DNA from: Flavobacteriales bacterium
GTDB lineage: Bacteria; Bacteroidota; Bacteroidia; Flavobacteriales_D; Crocinitomicaceae
Length of the DNA stretch: 7,782 nt
Assembly: GCA_009926905.1 (NCBI GenBank)
Contig: RFNX01000426.1
Location: forward strand, 1 to 7,782
Direction: 5' to 3'
Each line of letters starts with the position of its first letter. Within the stretch, counting starts at the first letter, position 1. Shown here piece after piece: positions 1-4,899 of this stretch. Position numbers and translations under genes: made by a program. Below the pieces are notes generated by a model. It ran no database searches. It was not told the origin of the DNA and saw only the letters and a list, made by a program, of their open reading frames with translations.

Positions 1-1
1 T

Positions 2-331
2 TTCTATTTGGATGACATCAATTTATATGCAGGTAGTCCTTCTGACAATTTGGTTTTAGGTGTGTCTGATTTGAATGATTTTGGTTCATTAGAATTGTTC
101 CCAAATCCAACAGATGACGAATTAAACTTAAGATTTACGTTAGATAAAAAAGAGGATGTAACTTTTATGATTACTGATGTTAGCGGTAAAGTTGCTCAAA
201 AACACATTGTGAAAGCAAACGAAGGTTCTAACTTGTTGTTGTTTGACACGAAAGATTTGTCTTCAGGAATGTATTTCTTGACAATCGGAACTGCAAGTTC
301 TTCTAAAACAATGCAATTCGTAGTGAAATAA
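2..331 (+). CDS. C-terminal part of a T9SS-secreted surface protein (type A sorting domain), 5' end outside the window
   Basis: The open frame enters from the left edge (first full codon at base 2) and stops at 329-331, so only the last 109 residues are seen. The first residues, FYLDDINLYAG, resemble the closing strand of a jelly-roll or MAM-like binding domain, often found just before the sorting domain in such proteins. After a short linker comes a typical T9SS type A domain of about 80 residues: the opening LELFPNPTDDELNL, a central VSGKV turn, SSGMYFLTI near the end, and the final basic stretch QFVVK. In this family the domain directs export across the outer membrane by the type IX system and is normally removed as the protein is attached to the cell surface or released. 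The passenger is outside the window, so enzyme or adhesin cannot be decided. The stop codon lies one base from the convergent uvrC stop. Confidence 0.9.
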   Translation, partial: FYLDDINLYAGSPSDNLVLGVSDLNDFGSLELFPNPTDDELNLRFTLDKKEDVTFMITDVSGKVAQKHIVKANEGSNLLLFDTKDLSSGMYFLTIGTASSSKTMQFVVK

Positions 332-332
332 A

Positions 333-2135
333 CTATTTCTCTTGAAAATAATTAAATAGGACGGTCGCTTTAGATCGTCCTATTGTTTTTTGTAGTGTTT
401 CCAAATCGGCCTTTTTCATGGCAGAAACAGTTTTATATTCTTGAAATAAGAGCGTCATCGTTTTATCGCCAATACCTGGAACTTCTAATAATTCTGATTG
501 AATGGAGTTTTTGCTTCGCATGTTTCGATGGTGCGTAATTCCAAATCGGTGAGCTTCATTTCGCATGTGTTGAACTACTTTCAAACTCTCCGAACGTTTA
601 TCTATATAAATCGGATATTGGTCACCAGGATAAAATATTTCTTCCAGTTTTTTCGCAATTCCAACAATAGCAACTTTATTTCGTAGATTGAGCTTATCAA
701 TTGCCTCCAAAGCAGCGCTGAGTTGACCTTTACCACCGTCGATTATGATTAGTTGAGGCAATGTCATTTCTTCGTCTAACATTCGCTTATAACGTCTGTA
801 AACGACTTCACGCATTGTTGCAAAATCATCAGGACCTTCAACCGTTTTCACATTGAAATGACGGTAATCTTTTTTACTAGGCTTTCCATTTTTAAAAACA
901 ACACATGCTGAAACGGCATTTGTACCTTGAAAGTTGGAATTATCAAAACACTCCATGTGAATTGGTAACTCACTCAATTTGAAATCTTTTTGTACTTGTT
1001 TGAGTACCCGATTTGGGTCTTTTTCGGTCAGATTTAGTTGCTCTTTTTTGAGTTTATCCAAACGGTAATAGTTCACATTTCGAAGCGATAATTCTATCAG
1101 TTTTTTCTTTTCACCGATTTGAGGAACGACAAAATGTATACCTGGTAAATCGATAGTTATTTTTTTCTGAATCACTACTTCTTTTGCTGAACTTTCAAAT
1201 TTCGCACGAATTTCAGGCAATGCAAATGACACAATTGCTTCTAAATCTTCCTCTAATTTTTTGACAATTTCAGTGGTGTAAGCATGAATAATTGCCCCTT
1301 CTTGAATCATTAAATAATTACAGAAAAATCGATTTTCATCTTCTTCAATTGTGAACACATCAATATCGGAAATCGTAGGAGATACAACCGTTGAACGTAC
1401 GCGATATTTTTCGATGGATTCAATCAATTCTTTCATTTGTTGCGCTTGTTCAAACTGAAATTTTTCAGCGAATTCTAACATGCGTGATTTCAATAATTGA
1501 ATCAGATTTGCAGTCTTACCTTTTAGCAATAATTCTATCTCATCCACCATCAAATCGTAGTCCGTTTTTGACTGATTTCCAACGCATGGGCCGAGGCATC
1601 TTCCAATGTGAAATTCAAGACACGTTTTATATTTTTTTGCTTCGATTTTATAACCTTGCAAATCCAGTGCACACGTACGAAGCGGATACATTTCACGAAT
1701 CAAACCAAGTAACGATTGCATTACTTTTACATTCGGATAAGGTCCAAAATATTTCGAGCCATCGTTCCATTTTTGACGTGTTTGAAAGATACGCGGAAAA
1801 GGCTCTTTTTTAATCACAATCCATGGATACGTTTTGTCATCTTTTAGCGCAATATTATACTTCGGCTGATATGTTTTTATAAGATTATTTTCAAGCAATA
1901 ATGCATCCAATTCACTTTCGACAACAATGAACTTTATGGTATTAATGTGACTTACTAAAATGCGCGTTTTATTGTTGTCCAAATTTTTATTGAAATAGGA
2001 ACTGACGCGTTTTTTTAGATTTTTCGCTTTTCCAACATAAATGATTTTCCCAGTTTTATCAAAATACTGATAAACGCCAGGTGCATCTGGTAAAAGCGTA
2101 ATTTGAGTTTTGAGTTCGTTCGTCTTTGTTGACAT
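333..2135 (-). CDS. uvrC: UvrABC system protein C (excinuclease subunit, dual-incision nuclease)
   Basis: This is a complete 600-residue UvrC, the usual length. UvrC joins the UvrB-DNA complex and cuts the damaged strand on both sides of the lesion in nucleotide excision repair. The N-terminal GIY-YIG nuclease (3' incision) shows GVY at 20-22, YVG at 33-35, Arg43 and Glu82. Four cysteines (155, 172, 180, 184) match the iron-sulphur cluster ligands described for UvrC. A UVR motif for UvrB contact lies near 205-240. The C-terminal RNase H-like nuclease (5' incision) keeps Asp398 (ECFDNSN), Asp436/437 (GPDD), Asp466 (IIIDGGKGQ) and His529 (NEAHRFG). Tandem helix-hairpin-helix motifs (VPGIGDKT and onward) close the protein. 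No key residue is missing. It starts with ATG, is divergent from nadC, and its last codons double as a terminator for the convergent gene. Confidence 0.98.
   Translation of the reverse strand: MSTKTNELKTQITLLPDAPGVYQYFDKTGKIIYVGKAKNLKKRVSSYFNKNLDNNKTRILVSHINTIKFIVVESELDALLLENNLIKTYQPKYNIALKDDKTYPWIVIKKEPFPRIFQTRQKWNDGSKYFGPYPNVKVMQSLLGLIREMYPLRTCALDLQGYKIEAKKYKTCLEFHIGRCLGPCVGNQSKTDYDLMVDEIELLLKGKTANLIQLLKSRMLEFAEKFQFEQAQQMKELIESIEKYRVRSTVVSPTISDIDVFTIEEDENRFFCNYLMIQEGAIIHAYTTEIVKKLEEDLEAIVSFALPEIRAKFESSAKEVVIQKKITIDLPGIHFVVPQIGEKKKLIELSLRNVNYYRLDKLKKEQLNLTEKDPNRVLKQVQKDFKLSELPIHMECFDNSNFQGTNAVSACVVFKNGKPSKKDYRHFNVKTVEGPDDFATMREVVYRRYKRMLDEEMTLPQLIIIDGGKGQLSAALEAIDKLNLRNKVAIVGIAKKLEEIFYPGDQYPIYIDKRSESLKVVQHMRNEAHRFGITHHRNMRSKNSIQSELLEVPGIGDKTMTLLFQEYKTVSAMKKADLETLQKTIGRSKATVLFNYFQEK
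355..391 (+). terminator. Intrinsic terminator of the T9SS cargo gene, embedded in the 3' end of uvrC
   Basis: A 12-bp stem pairs 355-366 (AATAGGACGGTC) with 373-384 (GATCGTCCTATT), with one G-T wobble and a six-base loop. Six T residues follow on the plus strand (386-391) after a single G. The hairpin starts 23 bases after the stop codon of the sorting-domain gene. On the minus strand the same bases encode the last part of UvrC (around IGRSKATVL). Read on the minus strand the hairpin is followed only by an interrupted T-rich tract (TAATTATTTT), so it is mainly a plus-strand terminator. Confidence 0.75.
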
Positions 2136-2179
2136 GCGATAAAATTAAAAACAATAATTCAGGATTGAACACAGAACAT

Positions 2180-2187
2180 TATCTTTG
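2180..2187 (+). promoter_or_regulatory. Bacteroidota-type -7 promoter element for nadC
   Basis: TATCTTTG matches the Bacteroidota -7 consensus TAnnTTTG exactly. Only four bases (CTTC) separate it from the nadC ATG at 2192, so transcription would start at or next to the start codon. The nearest upstream TTG (2165-2167) is only 12 bases away, shorter than the usual spacing of about 17-23 to the -33 element, so the -33 part is weak or absent. Confidence 0.6.
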
Positions 2188-2191
2188 CTTC

Positions 2192-3031
2192 ATGTTAGAC
2201 GAAATAATTCAATTTGCACTGCGAGAAGATATCGGTGAAGGTGACCATTCTACACTTGCATGCGTTCCAAAAAATGCGACGGGAGTTGCTAAATTATTGG
2301 TAAAGGAAAACGGCATTTTAGCTGGAGTTGAAGTAGCCAAAAGAATTTATGAATTGTACGATCCATCATTGGATGTTGAGTATTATAAAAAAGATGGTGA
2401 TGCTATTGAAATAGGAGAAATTGTTTTACAAGTCAAAGGTTCTTCGCAATCAATTTTGAGTACGGAACGATTGGTTTTGAATTTTATGCAACGCATGAGT
2501 GGAATTGCTTCTCAAACTGCGAGAATCGTAAAAGAAATTGAAGGTTGTTCGACTAAATTGTTAGACACACGAAAAACTACACCAGGCATTCGTTACTTGG
2601 AAAAGATGGCTGTGAAAATAGGAGGGGGAGAAAATCACCGTTTTGGTTTGTATGACATGGTCATGTTGAAAGACAATCACAACGATTATGCAGGTGGAAT
2701 CACTGCAGCAATTCAAAAAACAAAACATTATTTAGCAGAGAACAATAAAGATTTGCGTATTGAGATTGAAGTTCGAAACATGGAGGAATTGAACGAAGTA
2801 CTTCAAGTTGGAGGCGTTCAGCGAATTATGTTAGATAATTTCACTCCAGCCCAATTGTCAGAAGCATTGAAATTGATTCCAAGAGAGTATGAAACGGAAG
2901 CTTCTGGTGGAATTACGTTGGAAACAATTCGTTCGTATGCAGAAACAGGAGTACAATTTATTTCTGTCGGTGCATTAACACATTCTGTGAAAAGTTTGGA
3001 TTTAAGCTTAAAAGCTGTTTTTCAAAGTTGA
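2192..3031 (+). CDS. nadC: Nicotinate-nucleotide pyrophosphorylase, carboxylating (quinolinate phosphoribosyltransferase)
   Basis: NadC converts quinolinate and phosphoribosyl pyrophosphate to nicotinate mononucleotide, CO2 and pyrophosphate, the point where de novo synthesis enters the NAD pathway. The 279-residue product has the family's usual length. Visible signatures are the N-terminal LREDIGEGDHST, the ERLVLNFMQRMSGIA helix (92-106), the phosphate/substrate-binding LDTRKTTPGIR (124-134), GGGENHRFGLYD (144-155) with MLKDNH (158-163), then an EIEVRN strand, MLDNF and a late EASGGI loop. The open frame extends upstream to a TTG at 2126, but those 22 residues have no family similarity and overlap the start of uvrC. 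ATG at 2192 restores the normal N-terminus and lies just after a good -7 box. No nadA or nadB gene is nearby. The last 10 bases overlap the convergent membrane-protein gene. Confidence 0.97.
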   Translation: MLDEIIQFALREDIGEGDHSTLACVPKNATGVAKLLVKENGILAGVEVAKRIYELYDPSLDVEYYKKDGDAIEIGEIVLQVKGSSQSILSTERLVLNFMQRMSGIASQTARIVKEIEGCSTKLLDTRKTTPGIRYLEKMAVKIGGGENHRFGLYDMVMLKDNHNDYAGGITAAIQKTKHYLAENNKDLRIEIEVRNMEELNEVLQVGGVQRIMLDNFTPAQLSEALKLIPREYETEASGGITLETIRSYAETGVQFISVGALTHSVKSLDLSLKAVFQS

Positions 3032-3399
3032 TCAATTAAATCGGAATCCTTTTTTTGCTTTCCAACGCTAGTTTTGCTGAGAACGAAAGAAAAACCACTT
3101 ATGATCAATCCGCCAATAATTAAAATATTGGTTAAAGGAAAGTGCATGATTTTGGAAATCAATCCAAGAAAAAGAACTGATGAGCCTAACCAAAAAAATA
3201 AATTGTAGAGTGCACTACCTTTTCGGTCTTGTTCGTAGCTAATTAAATTCAAAACAAAAGCAATTGCACCAAAGAAAATGAAGCTTAATTTGAGTTGATT
3301 ATTATACGAATATGTAAAACTTGAATTTGAGAAAACCAGTGAAATGCAAAAGAATGATAATGCAAAACTAATTCCAGCTGCGATTTTAACGTACTTCAT
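3022..3399 (-). CDS. Small four-helix membrane protein of unknown function
   Basis: I do not recognise a named family. The 125-residue product starts MKYVKIAAG and has four predicted hydrophobic segments at about 4-24, 36-54, 66-84 and 91-108, followed by a charged tail rich in Lys and Asp (GKQKKDSDLIDQL). The short motif SKIMHFP (about 84-90), leading into the last helix, resembles the K-I-x-H-W/F-P turn seen in many small Bacteroidota membrane proteins and near the GldL N-terminus; this is weak evidence from memory. The open frame continues upstream to a TTG at 3423, but the ATG at 3399 is preferred: it overlaps the upstream GGGP synthase gene by only 14 bases and has an A-rich lead-in. The overlap suggests co-transcription as the last gene of the operon. 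Its 3' end overlaps nadC tail to tail by 10 bp. Confidence 0.8.
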   Translation of the reverse strand: MKYVKIAAGISFALSFFCISLVFSNSSFTYSYNNQLKLSFIFFGAIAFVLNLISYEQDRKGSALYNLFFWLGSSVLFLGLISKIMHFPLTNILIIGGLIISGFSFVLSKTSVGKQKKDSDLIDQL

Positions 3400-4123
3400 G
3401 TTTCTGCTTTTGAAAATTGGCAATGTCTAATAAAAATTCAATGTCTTCTTCGATTTTATTTCCGATTACAACCACATTTGCACCAGCAGCATGTAATTCT
3501 TCAATTTTTGTAAGACTGCGAATACCACCACCAATTATTAATGGAAGTCCGATGGATTTTACTTGTTGTGCCATTTCTGTTGAAACAGTTTGATAAGCAC
3601 CGCTTCCACAATCCAGGTAAACGAGTTGTTTTCCCTGAAATTTTCCTGCTAATGCTATTTTTCGTGCAATGTTCGCTTGGTCATTTGGAATCGGAGTCGT
3701 TTGAGAAACAAATTCTACAGAAGTTTTCTTCCCTCCATCGATTAATAAATAGGCAGTTGAGATAATTTCAATGTCCATATTTTCCAATTCTTCCGCGGCT
3801 TGTATGTGATGACCAATCAAGAAATCAGGATTTTTGCCCGAAATCAATGAAAGAAACAAGAGAGCATCTGCATTTTCACTGATTTGATGTGAAGCCCCAG
3901 GGAAAATAATCAATGGAATTTTACAATTTGATTTTAAAAGTTGAACACACGTTTCAAAATCTTTCCGTGTGACTGTGCTACCACCAACAAAAATAAAATC
4001 AGGTTGCGCTACATTTAGTTTTCTAAAAAAATCTTCAAGATTACATTTTAAGAATTTTTCAGGGTCAATAAGTACAGCAATTGCTTTTGACGCATTTTGA
4101 AATAAATGTAGAAAATCACTCAT
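3386..4123 (-). CDS. Geranylgeranylglyceryl phosphate synthase family protein (GGGPS/PcrB-like TIM barrel)
   Basis: The 245-residue product has the motif order of the GGGPS/PcrB family. These enzymes join sn-glycerol-1-phosphate to a polyprenyl diphosphate by an ether bond, the first committed step of archaeal membrane lipid synthesis. Visible motifs are AVLIDPEK (16-23), FVGGSTVT (45-52), IIFPG (72-76), LFLSLISGKNPDFLIGHH (89-106), AYLLIDGG (124-131), YLDCGSGA (169-176), the phosphate-binding IIGGGIRS (196-203) and VVIGNKIEED (218-227). The long form with YLDCGSGA resembles the GGGP synthases reported from Bacteroidota more than Bacillus PcrB, but chain length and true substrate cannot be read from sequence by eye. 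Its ATG overlaps the stop of the upstream phosphopantetheinyl transferase gene as ATGA, indicating translational coupling. It is presumably cytosolic or membrane-associated; no signal peptide is seen. Confidence 0.94.
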   Translation of the reverse strand: MSDFLHLFQNASKAIAVLIDPEKFLKCNLEDFFRKLNVAQPDFIFVGGSTVTRKDFETCVQLLKSNCKIPLIIFPGASHQISENADALLFLSLISGKNPDFLIGHHIQAAEELENMDIEIISTAYLLIDGGKKTSVEFVSQTTPIPNDQANIARKIALAGKFQGKQLVYLDCGSGAYQTVSTEMAQQVKSIGLPLIIGGGIRSLTKIEELHAAGANVVVIGNKIEEDIEFLLDIANFQKQKHEVR

Positions 4124-4740
4124 AGTAAGATTGAAGGTTCAAAGTTATAACTAATAATTAAGTTTTCCTTTTGCATCACTTTAATTCTGACTGAATGCCA
4201 ACCATCCAACTCAAGCATTTGACATAAATAAGTGTCATTTATTTTTTCTTTTATCAATAATTCTTTTCGAAAATCGATTCCTTTTCGATCATTCAGTTTA
4301 AATAAAGCTTCTTTAATAGTCCAAGCAATTGTTAATGATAATGTATCTTTTCCGAAAGATTCTATTTCTTGCTCATTTAGAAATCTATTTTTTATTTTAT
4401 TGACACGTTCATTTATTTCTTCGATATCCATTCCAATATTAAATGGAGCGCAAACCATTCCTATGTAATTTTCTGAATGACTTATGGAAATGAACTGTGA
4501 ATTGTCTTTTAAAAATGGTTTTCCATCTTCATTATAAATGATTTCAGTTCCATCAACAATTTGGTCACGAATCACTCTTGCTTGCAAAAATTCTTGCTTT
4601 CTTTTTTCAATCGTTAATTTTTCAAAAAAAGATTTTTCACCTCCAATTAAATTCGGATGATTCTCTTTCTTTTTTTGTTCAACAAAAATTTTAACAAAAT
4701 CTTCATGGTTTGTTTTTATGGAATTGAAACTTTTTTGCAT
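4120..4740 (-). CDS. 4'-phosphopantetheinyl transferase superfamily protein (Sfp type)
   Basis: This enzyme family moves the phosphopantetheine arm of coenzyme A onto a serine of acyl or peptidyl carrier proteins. The 206-residue product is slightly short for an Sfp-type enzyme but shows the expected signatures: KRKQEFLQAR (46-55), GKPFL (73-77), ISISHSENY (84-92), the Mg-binding GMDIEEI (103-109, with Asp105 and Glu107), RFLNEQEIESF (119-129) and the WTIKEALFKL motif (140-149, with Trp140, Lys143, Glu144 and Lys148). All key residues are present, so it is probably active. An in-frame TAG sits directly before the ATG, so the start cannot lie further upstream. It is the first gene of a minus-strand operon and shares ATGA with the next gene. 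It could be the general carrier-protein activator of the cell or serve one pathway; the window does not decide this. Confidence 0.92.
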   Translation of the reverse strand: MQKSFNSIKTNHEDFVKIFVEQKKKENHPNLIGGEKSFFEKLTIEKRKQEFLQARVIRDQIVDGTEIIYNEDGKPFLKDNSQFISISHSENYIGMVCAPFNIGMDIEEINERVNKIKNRFLNEQEIESFGKDTLSLTIAWTIKEALFKLNDRKGIDFRKELLIKEKINDTYLCQMLELDGWHSVRIKVMQKENLIISYNFEPSILL

Positions 4741-4781
4741 CTAACTATCAAGTATTTATTTGTTGAATTCAAATGTTACAG

Positions 4782-4833
4782 GCAAAGATGTTAAATTAAT
4801 TTCAATTTAATTTTTTTTAACATGAAGCTTTGC
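4782..4833. repeat. Imperfect inverted repeat in the divergent promoter region
   Basis: The left arm GCAAAG-ATGTTAAA (4782-4795) pairs with the right arm TTTAACAT-GAAG-CTTTGC (4816-4833). The match is 14 of 14 bases once a four-base GAAG bulge in the right arm is allowed. The 20-base centre is almost all A and T. The repeat lies between the start of the minus-strand operon and the TonB-dependent receptor gene. It could be a regulator binding site or a cruciform, or partly a chance effect of AT-rich DNA with two opposed CTTTGC promoter-like elements. The rest of the 159-bp gap (4741-4899) holds only a 10-bp AATTCGAATT palindrome (4834-4843) and the promoter elements listed separately. Confidence 0.45.
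4783..4790 (-). promoter_or_regulatory. Candidate -7 element for the phosphopantetheinyl transferase operon
   Basis: On the minus strand CATCTTTG matches seven of eight positions of TAnnTTTG and lies about 42 bases before the ATG at 4740. That would give a leader of roughly 35-40 bases. No TTG at normal -33 spacing is seen. The site lies in the left arm of the inverted repeat at 4782-4833. Confidence 0.3.
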
Positions 4834-4861
4834 AATTCGAATTTTTCTATATTTACAAGCT

Positions 4862-4869
4862 TAAATTTG
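4862..4869 (+). promoter_or_regulatory. Bacteroidota-type -7 promoter element for the TonB-dependent receptor gene
   Basis: TAAATTTG matches TAnnTTTG exactly and lies 30 bases before the ATG at 4900, giving an expected leader of about 25 bases that is A/T-rich and lacks a Shine-Dalgarno sequence. The nearest TTTG upstream (4829-4832) is 29 bases away, too far for a standard -33 element. A near match, TATATTTA (4848-4855), lies 15 bases from that TTTG and is an alternative -7 box. Confidence 0.45.
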
Positions 4870-4899
4870 CAAAAACTATAACATTTTATACGCATAATT

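Noticed and set aside
1391..1813. 140-codon open frame on the plus strand, antisense to uvrC
   Set aside because: It lies wholly inside a clear uvrC coding region with intact catalytic motifs, and its translation shows no coherent domain pattern.
2126..2191. In-frame upstream extension of nadC from a TTG codon (22 extra residues)
   Set aside because: The extra residues do not resemble the NadC N-terminus, the extension overlaps uvrC, and a perfect -7 box lies within it just before the ATG at 2192.
3005..3022. Hairpin AGCTT-AA-AAGCT followed by GTTTTT at the end of nadC as a terminator
   Set aside because: The stem is only five A/T-rich pairs with a two-base loop, too weak to call an intrinsic terminator with confidence.
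3400..3423. TTG start giving the membrane protein eight more residues
   Set aside because: It increases the overlap with the GGGP synthase gene to 38 bases; the ATG at 3399 gives a normal start just before the first helix.
4232..4468. 78-codon plus-strand open frame opposite the phosphopantetheinyl transferase gene
   Set aside because: It is Ser/Phe/Ile-rich, as expected from the complement of AT-rich coding DNA, and has no promoter or family features.
4811..4820. Run of eight T residues after the operon start region as a terminator
   Set aside because: It lies between two divergent gene starts, and the only pairing nearby is the bulged AT-rich repeat that includes the T-run itself.
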